A DNA stretch of 64,000 bases from Crenobacter caeni (GTDB lineage Bacteria > Pseudomonadota > Gammaproteobacteria > Burkholderiales > Chromobacteriaceae): NCBI RefSeq assembly GCF_010435965.1, contig NZ_JAAGAA010000005.1, positions 1-64,000 of the forward strand, read 5' to 3'. A model generated the notes under the pieces. That model was not told the origin of the DNA. It saw nothing but the letters and a program-made list of their open reading frames with translations, and did not search any database. The position numbers and the translations under genes were made by a program. This document shows, piece by piece, positions 54,718 through 64,000 of the stretch; position 1 is the first letter of the stretch, and each line of letters begins with the position of its first letter.

Positions 54718-55506
54718 TTAGGCTTCCGGTACGTTCAGCGAGTTCACGCTGAAGCCGGCGTCGACGTAGGTGATCTCGCCGGTGATGCCGGAGGAGAGGT
54801 CGGACAGCAGGAAGGCGGCGGTGTTGCCGACTTCCTCGATGGTCACGTTGCGGCGCAGGCAGTTCTGGCTGGCAGCCATCTTCAGCAACTGCGAGAAGCC
54901 CGAGATGCCGGCGGCAGCCAGCGTCTTGATCGGGCCGGCCGAGATGCCGTTCACGCGGATGCCGTCACGGCCGAGGCTGGCGGCCATGAAGCGCACCGCA
55001 GCTTCCAGGCTGGCCTTGGCCAGCCCCATCACGTTGTAGTTCGGGATCGCGCGCACCGCGCCCAGGTAGGACAGGGTGAGCAGCGCGCCGTTGCGGCCCT
55101 GCATCATCGGGCGCGCGGCCTTGGCCAGCGCCGGGAAGCTGTAGGCGGACACGTCGTGCGCGGTGTGGAACGCTTCGCGGCTGAGCGCGTCGAGGAAGTC
55201 GCCCTCGAGTGCCTCGCGCGGCGCGAACGCGATCGCGTGCACCAGGCCGTCTAGGCCGTCCCATTCCTTGCCGAGGTCAACGAACAGCTGCTTGATCTCG
55301 TCGTCGTTCTGTACGTCGCAGCGGTAGACCAGCTTGGAGCCGAAGTCAGCGGCCATGTCGCGGACGCGGTCCTCGAGCTTGTCGACCACGTAGGTGAACG
55401 CGAGCTCGGCGCCCTGGCGGTGGCATGCCTGCGCGATGCCGTAGGCGATCGAGCGGTTCGAGATCATGCCGGTAATCAGGATCTTTTTGCCTTGCAGGAA
55501 ACCCAT
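54718..55506 (-). CDS. fabI: Enoyl-ACP reductase (NADH)
   Basis: 262 residues. FabI hallmarks: [33 protein letters not shown], the catalytic Tyr/Lys in [14 protein letters not shown] and a [15 protein letters not shown] substrate loop. It makes the last reduction of fatty-acid elongation, and is the target of triclosan-type inhibitors. Stands alone, with its own terminator. Confidence 0.97.
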   Translation of the reverse strand: MGFLQGKKILITGMISNRSIAYGIAQACHRQGAELAFTYVVDKLEDRVRDMAADFGSKLVYRCDVQNDDEIKQLFVDLGKEWDGLDGLVHAIAFAPREALEGDFLDALSREAFHTAHDVSAYSFPALAKAARPMMQGRNGALLTLSYLGAVRAIPNYNVMGLAKASLEAAVRFMAASLGRDGIRVNGISAGPIKTLAAAGISGFSQLLKMAASQNCLRRNVTIEEVGNTAAFLLSDLSSGITGEITYVDAGFSVNSLNVPEA

Positions 55507-55563
55507 TGTTGGAGTCCTTTTGCTTGAAACAGTCGCGCATTATACCCGATGTGGCCGCGCCGC

Positions 55564-57294
55564 CTAACTGTCCGACAATGTCATGTCTGGTTTTGGCATG
55601 CCGGCGCACGCCTTGAGTGCCTGCTTGACGGTCGGGAACAGCCGGTCTTCCTGTGCCCAGAACAGCGACAAATGTGCCGCCTGCCACTGCAAGAGCTCGG
55701 TGCGCCGTCCGGCGATCACCAGCCGGATGCCTTGCGCGTCGAGGCGCCGCGCCACTTCGTCGAGGGTGTAGCGGCCGGTCGCGTCCAGCCTGGAGACCGG
55801 CATCATGTCGAGGATCACGGTGGCCAGGCCCGGCCGCTGGCTGCAGGCGGCGAGCAGGCGGTGGCTGAAGGTCGGTGCGTTGAAGAAGACCAGCGGCGCG
55901 TTGAAGCGGTAGATCAGCACGCCCGGGCGCTGCCGTGCGTCCGGGTGGCGGCCGGTGTCGTGAAAGCCGGGCACGCCGTCGATCTGGCCGAGGACCTCGT
56001 CCTCGGGGCGTGCCATCGCGTGGATGAAGCGCAACAGCGACAGCGCGAGCGCCACGGCGATCCCTTCGAGCACGCCGGTGCTGAGCACGCCGGCAGTGGT
56101 GGCGAGCGACAGCCACATCTCGTGGCGGCTGAGGCGGCCCAGTTCGCGCACCGCACGCATGTCCAGCAGCGACAGCGCGGCGTCGACCAGGATCACCGCC
56201 AGCGCGACGGTCGGCACCAAGGCGAGTAGCGGGGTGAGGGCGACCAGACAGAGCGCGACCCATAGCGCGGCGACAATCGAGCTCATCTGGGTGCGCGCGC
56301 CGGCGCGCTCGGCGACCGCGGTGCGCGAATCGGCCGCGCTGACGGCGAAGCTGCCGGACAGCGCCGACGCGATATTGGCGGCGCCCAGCGCGCGCAGTTC
56401 GAGGTCGGCGTCGACTTCGTAGCCGCCTCGCGCGGCAAAGCTGCGCGCGGTGACGATCGCGTTGCAGTAGCTGATCAGCGCGACGCCGCCGGCGGCCGAG
56501 GCGAGCTTGCCAAGCTCGAGCCCCGGCACGGCGGAGAGGTCCAGCCTGAGCGTGGGCAGGCCGGCGGCCACCTCGCCCAGGGTGGCAACGCCCAGTGCTT
56601 CGAGCCCGGCCAGACGGGTGGCGAGGGTCGCGCCGGCCAGCGCAAGCAAGGCGGCGGGCAGGCCGGGCGCCCGCCTTGTGGTCAGCCTGAGCAGGGCGAA
56701 GGTCGCAAGGGCGAGCAGCAGGGTCGGCAGGCTGGTGTTGCCAAGTCCGCGCGCCAGTTCGGCGACGCGGTGTAGCGCGTCGTGCGAGGAGAGCTCGATG
56801 CCGATGAGGCTGCCGCCTTGCCCGAGCAGGATGTTCAGCGCGACGCCGTTCAGGAAACCCAGCAGGATGGGGCGCGACAGGAAGTCGGCCAGCGCGCCCA
56901 GGTGCAGGCGGCTCGCGCCGACCAGGAGCAGGCCCGCGAACAGCGAGAGCAGCGCCGAGAGCGCGAGGCGGGTGTCGGCGTCGACCGCGCCGAGCGTCGC
57001 CAGCGTGCCGGCGACCATCGCGCAGGTCGCCGCGTCCGGGCCGACCACCAACTGGCGCGAGGTGCTGAACAGCGCGTACGCGATGAGCGGCAGCAGCGAC
57101 GCGTACAGCCCCAGCGCCGGCGGGAAACCGGCCAGTTGCGCGTAGGCGACGCCGACCGGCACCGCGACCGCCGCGACCGCGCTGCCGGCCCGCACGTCGG
57201 CGGCAAGGTCGGTGCGCCGGTACGCGAGCAGGGCGGCGGCGCCCGGCATCAGGCGGCGCAGCAGGTTCGGAACGGATGGAAACTGGGTCGGCAT
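55564..57294 (-). CDS. SulP-family anion transporter with STAS domain
   Basis: 576 residues from ATG 57294; a TTG start 30 bp upstream is possible. About 10-12 membrane helices with the SulP pattern [20 protein letters not shown] and [16 protein letters not shown]; a C-terminal STAS domain begins near 470 ([35 protein letters not shown]). Transports sulfate, bicarbonate or similar anions. The exact ion cannot be read. Confidence 0.93.
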   Translation of the reverse strand: MPTQFPSVPNLLRRLMPGAAALLAYRRTDLAADVRAGSAVAAVAVPVGVAYAQLAGFPPALGLYASLLPLIAYALFSTSRQLVVGPDAATCAMVAGTLATLGAVDADTRLALSALLSLFAGLLLVGASRLHLGALADFLSRPILLGFLNGVALNILLGQGGSLIGIELSSHDALHRVAELARGLGNTSLPTLLLALATFALLRLTTRRAPGLPAALLALAGATLATRLAGLEALGVATLGEVAAGLPTLRLDLSAVPGLELGKLASAAGGVALISYCNAIVTARSFAARGGYEVDADLELRALGAANIASALSGSFAVSAADSRTAVAERAGARTQMSSIVAALWVALCLVALTPLLALVPTVALAVILVDAALSLLDMRAVRELGRLSRHEMWLSLATTAGVLSTGVLEGIAVALALSLLRFIHAMARPEDEVLGQIDGVPGFHDTGRHPDARQRPGVLIYRFNAPLVFFNAPTFSHRLLAACSQRPGLATVILDMMPVSRLDATGRYTLDEVARRLDAQGIRLVIAGRRTELLQWQAAHLSLFWAQEDRLFPTVKQALKACAGMPKPDMTLSDS

Positions 57295-57443
57295 GGCGTG
57301 GGCAGGCGTCGGCGTTGACTCCAACTATACGCCTTGTAATATCTTTGTCATGCCCGTGGCGCGTGCCGTCTTGCTGCGGATTTGGCGGCTTTGCTACCAT
57401 GCGTGTTTCGAGCACAACAGCGCACGCTTCTCCAGAGGACACT

Positions 57444-57770
57444 ATGAGCGATCTTATCCAGCACGTCAGCGACGAATCCTTCGAGCAGGAGGTCCTGAAA
57501 GCCCAGGGCCCGGTACTGGTCGACTACTGGGCAGAATGGTGCGGTCCGTGCAAGATGATCGCGCCCATCCTCGACGACGTTGCCGGCGAATACGCAGGCC
57601 GCCTGAAGGTGGTCAAGCTCAATATCGACCAGAACGAGCAGACCCCGCCCAAGTTCGGCATCCGCGGCATCCCGACCCTGATGCTGTTCAAGGACGGCAA
57701 CGTGGTCGCGACCAAGGTCGGCGCCCTGGCCAAGGGCCAGTTGACCGCGTTCATTGACAGCCACATCTGA
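57444..57770 (+). CDS. trxA: Thioredoxin 1
   Basis: 108 residues from ATG 57444. Active site C33-G-P-C36 in [19 protein letters not shown], cis-Pro in [15 protein letters not shown] general protein disulfide reductase. It lies before rho, as in E. coli and many relatives. Confidence 0.98.
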   Translation: MSDLIQHVSDESFEQEVLKAQGPVLVDYWAEWCGPCKMIAPILDDVAGEYAGRLKVVKLNIDQNEQTPPKFGIRGIPTLMLFKDGNVVATKVGALAKGQLTAFIDSHI

Positions 57771-57800
57771 TCGCGTCTATCCTTCCCTGAGTTTTCAAGC

Positions 57801-57824
57801 ACGGGTGGCGTTTCCGCCGCCCGT
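57801..57824 (+). terminator. Hairpin after trxA
   Basis: ACGGGTGGCG (57801-57810) pairs with CGCCGCCCGT (57815-57824, one G-U). No U-tract follows, so termination is uncertain; it lies in the trxA-rho gap, which may contain the rho leader used for autogenous control. Confidence 0.4.
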
Positions 57825-57905
57825 CCTCCTGTTTCATTCCTCACTCGTAGACTTCAGAAGCCCGTTCGCGGCTTCGTTTCGACAATGAGTCGACTTACGG
57901 CTGCC

Positions 57906-59162
<1,257 letters not shown>

Positions 59163-59172
59163 CGTACCACAC

Positions 59173-59202
59173 AAAAAAGGGAGGCCGCGGCCTCCCTTTT
59201 TT
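59173..59202. terminator. Bidirectional terminator between rho and puuC
   Basis: AAAAAAGGGAGGCC-GC-GGCCTCCCTTTTTT, a perfect 14-bp stem with U-runs in both directions. Confidence 0.92.
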
Positions 59203-59216
59203 GTTGCCAGTCGAAC

Positions 59217-60707
59217 TTAGCTGAGCTTGATCAGCGTGCTCTTCAGTTCGGTGTACTTCTCCAGTGCGTGTAGCGATTTGTCGCGCCCGTTGCCTGACTG
59301 CTTGAAGCCGCCGAACGGGAAGTTCATGTCGCCGCCCTCGTCGTAGCAGTTCACCCACACCGTGCCCGCGCGCAGGCGGCGCGATACCTGGTGCGCGGTG
59401 GTGAGGTTGGACGTCCAAACCGCGGCGGCGAGGCCGTATTCGCTGTCGTTGGCGATGGCGACCGCCTCGTCGACGGTGTCGAAGGTGATGATGGAGAGCA
59501 CCGGCCCGAAGATCTCCTCGCGGCAGATGGCGAGGTCGGCGCGCGGACAGTCGAACGCGGTCGGCTCGATGAAGAGGCCGGTGTCGGTATGCGCGGCCTT
59601 GCCGCCGGTCACAAGCTGGCCGCCCTCGGCGAGGCCCTTCTCGATGTAGCCCAGCACCTTTTCGTACTGGATGCGGTCGACGATGGCGCCCATCGCGGTG
59701 TCCGGGTCGAGCGGGTTGCCCGGCTGCCAGCCCTGGGCCGCCTCGCGGAAGGCGGCGAGGAAGGCGTCCTTCACTTCGCGTTGTACCAGCACGCGCGAGC
59801 CGGCGGTGCACATCTCGCCCATGTTGTAGAAGATGGCGGCGGCGGCGGTGCGCGCGGCCTTGCGGATGTCCGGGCAGTCGGCGAGCACGATGTTGGGCGA
59901 CTTGCCGCCGAGTTCCAGCCACACGCGCTTGAGGTTGGATCCGGCAGCGTAGCCGGCGATCAGCTTGCCGACGCCGGTCGAGCCGGTGAACGCGATGCAG
60001 TCGACGTCCATGTGCTCGGCGAGCATGCGGCCGACGTCGCCGGCGCCGGGCAACACCTGGAAGATGCCGGCGGGGATGCCGGCTTCGCGGGCGAGCGCGC
60101 CCAGGCGGATCGCGGTCAGCGGCGACTTCTCGGACGGCTTGACGATCACCGCGTTGCCGGCGGCCAGCGCCGGGCCGAATTTCCAGCTCGCCATCAGGAT
60201 GGGGAAGTTCCACGGCACCACCGCGGCAACCACGCCGACCGCCTCGCGGGTAACGAGGCCGACCAGCTTGGGGTCGACCGGCGCGACTTCGCCGCCGACC
60301 TTGTCGATCGCCTCGGCGAACCATTCGACGCAGTAGGCTGCACCGGCGACGTCGACGCTCTGGGTGTCCGAGATCGGCTTGCCGGCGTCCAGCGTTTCCA
60401 GCAGCGACAGCTCGTCGGAATGCTCGCGGATCAGCGCGGCGAAGCGCTTGAGGATGCGGCCGCGTGCAAGCGGGGCGAGGCCCGACCATTCACCCGACTC
60501 GAACGCCTGTCGCGCGCATGCAACAGCGGTGTCGACTTCGGGCTGTCCGCACCAGGAAATCCGGGCGAGTGCCTGCCCGTTGGCCGGGTTGACGCAGGGG
60601 AAGGTCCTGCCGTCGGCGCTGGCGGTGTACTCGCCCTTGATGAAGGCGCGGCCTTCGATGGCCAGCTGGGCGGCCATCTCTTGCCATGCTTGCAGGGTGC
60701 GGCTCAT
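59217..60707 (-). CDS. puuC: Aldehyde dehydrogenase, PuuC-like
   Basis: 496 residues. NAD(P)-dependent aldehyde dehydrogenase with VVPWNFPILMASWKFGPALA, FTGSTGVGKLIAGYA, general base Glu in ELGGKSPNIVL and nucleophile Cys in NMGEMCTAGSRV. It resembles the gamma-glutamyl-gamma-aminobutyraldehyde dehydrogenase of putrescine breakdown, which the neighbours (XRE-cupin, puuD-like, puuA-like) support. Substrate is inferred from context. Confidence 0.92.
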   Translation of the reverse strand: MSRTLQAWQEMAAQLAIEGRAFIKGEYTASADGRTFPCVNPANGQALARISWCGQPEVDTAVACARQAFESGEWSGLAPLARGRILKRFAALIREHSDELSLLETLDAGKPISDTQSVDVAGAAYCVEWFAEAIDKVGGEVAPVDPKLVGLVTREAVGVVAAVVPWNFPILMASWKFGPALAAGNAVIVKPSEKSPLTAIRLGALAREAGIPAGIFQVLPGAGDVGRMLAEHMDVDCIAFTGSTGVGKLIAGYAAGSNLKRVWLELGGKSPNIVLADCPDIRKAARTAAAAIFYNMGEMCTAGSRVLVQREVKDAFLAAFREAAQGWQPGNPLDPDTAMGAIVDRIQYEKVLGYIEKGLAEGGQLVTGGKAAHTDTGLFIEPTAFDCPRADLAICREEIFGPVLSIITFDTVDEAVAIANDSEYGLAAAVWTSNLTTAHQVSRRLRAGTVWVNCYDEGGDMNFPFGGFKQSGNGRDKSLHALEKYTELKSTLIKLS

Positions 60708-60752
60708 GGTGTGCTCCTTTTGGCGGCCGCTCGTGGCGGCCTGTTGTGTCGT

Positions 60753-61298
60753 TCAGAATGTCGGTGGCGAGCTTGCGCTGACGATCTCGCACGGCGCGTC
60801 GCCCAGGTTGCGGAAGCGGTGGGGCAGGCGGCTGTCGAAGTAGTAGGCGTCGCCGGGGCCGAGGGTGCGCACTTCGCTGCCGACGGTCAGCTCGACTTCG
60901 CCGCTGATCACGACGCCGCCTTCCTGTCCCTCGTGCTCGAGCATGTCAGGCCCGGTGTCGGCGCCCGGCAGGTAACGCTCCTTGAGGATCGCCAGGTCGC
61001 GCCGCTCGTGCGCGGTGCCGACCAGCAACAGTTCGATCTCCTCGTTGCCGAGGTTGGGCAGCTCGCCTGCCTGGTAGAACACGGTCGGCTGCTTGGGTTC
61101 GGCGTCGAAGGTGAAGAATTCGGCCAGCGTCATCGGCAGCCCTTCGAGGACCTTTTTCAGCGAACTGATCGACGGGCTGACGCGGTTCTGTTCGATCAGC
61201 GAGATCGTCCCGTTGGTCACCCCGGCGCGTTTGGCCAGTTCGCGCTGCGAGAGGTTCATGTTCTCGCGCACCATCCTCAGTCTTGCCCCGATATCCAT
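60753..61298 (-). CDS. puuR: XRE-cupin regulator, PuuR-like
   Basis: 181 residues. N-terminal helix-turn-helix DIGARLRMVRENMNLSQREL and AKRAGVTNGTISLIEQNRV; C-terminal cupin (EGGVVISGEVELTVGSEVRT, GDAYYFDSRLPHRFRNLGD) that should bind a small ligand. Same form as PuuR, the repressor of putrescine catabolism. Divergent from ald and upstream of puuC; nearby dyads at 61320-61338 and 61382-61398 may be its operators. Confidence 0.9.
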   Translation of the reverse strand: MDIGARLRMVRENMNLSQRELAKRAGVTNGTISLIEQNRVSPSISSLKKVLEGLPMTLAEFFTFDAEPKQPTVFYQAGELPNLGNEEIELLLVGTAHERRDLAILKERYLPGADTGPDMLEHEGQEGGVVISGEVELTVGSEVRTLGPGDAYYFDSRLPHRFRNLGDAPCEIVSASSPPTF

Positions 61299-61319
61299 GC
61301 TTTGTTCTGCCTCCTGTGG

Positions 61320-61338
61320 CTAATGTTAATAATATTAG
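61320..61338. promoter_or_regulatory. Dyad before the XRE-cupin gene
   Basis: CTAATGTTAATAATATTAG, an A/T-rich 19-bp dyad with one mismatch, 22 bp upstream of the regulator start. Its position fits an autoregulatory operator. Confidence 0.4.
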
Positions 61339-61381
61339 ACGAGGGTAAGTCAACCGGAATGTGCTCCCGGCGAGTGCTGTT

Positions 61382-61398
61382 GCAATGCAAAACGCATT
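61382..61398. promoter_or_regulatory. GCAATGCAAAAcGCATT motif before ald
   Basis: GCAATGCAAAACGCATT differs by one base from the motif at 54590-54606 before dctP. It contains the dyad AATGC-N5-GCATT. Two long copies in control regions of two transport/catabolic operons suggest one regulator. Confidence 0.5.
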
Positions 61399-61514
61399 CG
61401 CGTTGCAAATTGGCTATTTTGCAGCCAGTATCTGCTCAGCGGTTGTCAGACAGCTTGGTGATTTTTTTAAACGAGCCAGGCCGGGTCGACCCGTAATTAT
61501 GACAGGAGGCAGAG

Positions 61515-62639
<1,125 letters not shown>

Positions 62640-62665
62640 CGGGCCCATTCCACATTGAGGACACC

Positions 62666-63424
62666 ATGCAGCAAAAACCCCTGATCGGCATCCCCTGCGA
62701 CGTCAAGCAGATCGGCCACTTTCCGTTCCATGCCGTCGGCGACAAATACGTCGTCGCCGCGGCGGGCGCGGCCGGCGGCGTGCCGCTCTTGTTGCCGTCG
62801 CTCGGGGACGCCGAGCTGATCGCCGCGTCACTCGAACTGGTCGACGGCGTGCTGTTGCCAGGCTCGCCGTCAAACATCGAGCCGCACCACTACAGTGCCG
62901 GTCCCAGCCGCGAGGGCACCCTGCACGACGTGCGCCGCGACGCGACCACGCTGCCGCTCGCTCGCCTCGCGATCGAGCGGGGCGTGCCGCTGCTGGGCAT
63001 CTGCCGCGGCTTCCAGGAGGTCAATGTGGTGATGGGCGGCACCCTGCATCAGCATGTGCAGGAAGAGCCGGGCATGCTCGACCACCGCGAGCCCGACACC
63101 GACGACCTGGACCTGATGTACGGCGAAGCGCACGACATCCGCCTGTTGCCGGATAGCTGGATCGCCGGCTGGGCAGGGAGTGAGCGCGCCCGCGTCAACT
63201 CGATCCACCAGCAGGGCATCCGCACGCTGGGCGAGGGGTTGGTGGCCGAGGCGGTCGCCGACGACGGGCTGATCGAGGCGTACCGGGTCGAGGCCGCGCG
63301 TGCGTTTGCGTACGCGGTGCAGTGGCATCCCGAGTGGAAATACTGGGAGAACCCGCTCTCCCGCAAGATTTTTGAGGCTTTCGGCGAAGCTTGCCGACAG
63401 CGCCGTCAGCGACGCAACGAATAA
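62666..63424 (+). CDS. puuD: Gamma-glutamyl-GABA hydrolase, PuuD-like
   Basis: 252 residues from ATG 62666 (TGAGGAC site); a GTG 30 bp upstream is in frame. Class I glutamine-amidotransferase fold: LLGICRGFQEVNVVMGG with nucleophile C113, SIHQQGI and the His-Glu pair in VQWHPEWKYW. It would release GABA from gamma-glutamyl-GABA. Fits the peptidase C26 group. 26 bp after ald. Confidence 0.92.
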   Translation: MQQKPLIGIPCDVKQIGHFPFHAVGDKYVVAAAGAAGGVPLLLPSLGDAELIAASLELVDGVLLPGSPSNIEPHHYSAGPSREGTLHDVRRDATTLPLARLAIERGVPLLGICRGFQEVNVVMGGTLHQHVQEEPGMLDHREPDTDDLDLMYGEAHDIRLLPDSWIAGWAGSERARVNSIHQQGIRTLGEGLVAEAVADDGLIEAYRVEAARAFAYAVQWHPEWKYWENPLSRKIFEAFGEACRQRRQRRNE

Positions 63425-63477
63425 GTCGCGACTCGGCTCCGAGCCGGAGGATAACCGGCAAAACCAAGGAAACCATC

Positions 63478-64000
63478 ATGCATCAAGAGAACCTGGACTG
63501 GCTGCGCGAGCACCGGATCACCGAAATGGAGTGCATCGTCCCGGACATGACCGGCGTTGCGCGCGGCAAGATCGTCCCCAAGGACAAGTTCATCAGCGAG
63601 ACGGAAATGCGCCTGCCCGAGGCGGTGCTGATCCAGACGGTGACCGGCGACTGGCCCGACGACAGCATGCTTGACCTGACCGACCCGGACATGGTGCTGC
63701 GGCCCGACCCGAGCACGCTGCGCCGCGTGCCGTGGGCGAGCGACCCGACGGCCCAGCTGATCTACGACTGCTTCCGTGCCGACGGCAGGCCTGTGGAAGT
63801 CGCGCCGCGCAACGTGCTCAAGCGCGTGCTGTCGCTCTACGAGGCCGAGGGCTGGGCACCGGTGGTCGCGCCGGAGATGGAGTTCTACCTGATGTCGCCG
63901 AACCCGGACCCGGACATCCCGCTGGCGCCGCCCATCGGCCGTACCGGCCGCGCCGAGTTTGGCCGCCGCTCGTACGCGATCGACGCCGTCAACGAGTTCG
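63478..64000 (+). CDS. puuA: Glutamine synthetase-like gamma-glutamylpolyamine synthetase (PuuA-like), cut by window end
   Basis: The first 174 residues are visible from ATG 63478 (AAGGAA site), MHQENLDWLREHRITEMECI. VPDMTGVARGKIVPKDKF and the later VVAPEMEFYL (metal-binding Glu) are glutamine-synthetase family features. The N-terminal sequence and the puu neighbours suggest gamma-glutamylputrescine synthetase, the first step of the pathway. The rest of the gene lies beyond the window. Confidence 0.85.
   Translation, partial: MHQENLDWLREHRITEMECIVPDMTGVARGKIVPKDKFISETEMRLPEAVLIQTVTGDWPDDSMLDLTDPDMVLRPDPSTLRRVPWASDPTAQLIYDCFRADGRPVEVAPRNVLKRVLSLYEAEGWAPVVAPEMEFYLMSPNPDPDIPLAPPIGRTGRAEFGRRSYAIDAVNEF

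Overview
The window is a piece of chromosome from a GC-rich betaproteobacterium, most likely of the Neisseriales (Chromobacteriaceae-like). This placement is inferred from a tmRNA with the tag ANDETYALAA, a cydP-cydA-cydB-cydX-ybgE operon, an ybeD-lipB-lipA operon, rluC diverging from rne, and an aat-bpt pair after fur. No similarity search was run, so the genus is open.

Layout. Positions 1-126 are the 3' end of an IS5-family insertion sequence. It has cut off the end of a small zinc-ribbon gene that also carries a one-base frameshift. From about 1149 to 11125 lies a roughly 10-kb island integrated into the 3' end of ssrA (tmRNA). A 14-bp direct repeat marks both ends; an integrase sits next to the intact ssrA copy, and the probable original ssrA terminator is stranded at the far end. 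The island has the content of a P4-like satellite: tyrosine integrase, AlpA regulator, KilA-N antirepressor-like protein, a C4-type antisense RNA with an Icd/Ash-like small ORF, several small orphan genes joined by ATGA overlaps, and a PriCT-2/Toprim/DUF927 primase-helicase. No capsid or terminase gene was seen. Two clusters of a 9-bp DNA word (GCGAACCAC) are embedded in coding sequence here in opposite orientations.

From 11.1 to 38.7 kb is core chromosome: ssrA, a HAD phosphatase, ilvA, a D,D-carboxypeptidase, ybeD-lipB-lipA, an RHH regulator, an acyl-CoA dehydrogenase, DUF2062/NUDIX/PilZ genes, the PrkA-YeaH-SpoVR stress operon, dapB, bamE, fur, aat, bpt, a SlyB-like lipoprotein, pyrD, a nitroreductase, an orphan MotD, an S49 peptidase, a Rieske protein, a second HAD phosphatase, rluC, rne and tRNA-Asn. 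A truncated integrase follows the tRNA.

From 38.9 to 55.5 kb is a respiratory block: a PAS-sigma54 activator divergent from the cytochrome bd operon (with a sigma54-type promoter), frdABCD behind an FNR-type box, the C4-dicarboxylate exporter dcuC, an M20 peptidase, moaC, a TRAP transporter (dctPQM) with its own FNR-type box, and fabI. Together these suggest microaerobic or anaerobic growth using bd oxidase and fumarate respiration. After a SulP transporter, trxA and rho, the window ends in a putrescine/GABA-type catabolic locus: puuC-like aldehyde dehydrogenase, XRE-cupin regulator, alanine dehydrogenase, puuD-like hydrolase and a puuA-like glutamine-synthetase homologue running off the edge.

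A 140-bp terminal-inverted-repeat element occurs twice (12.2 and 50.9 kb). Each copy is flanked by a 3-bp duplication that coincides with a neighbouring gene's stop codon.
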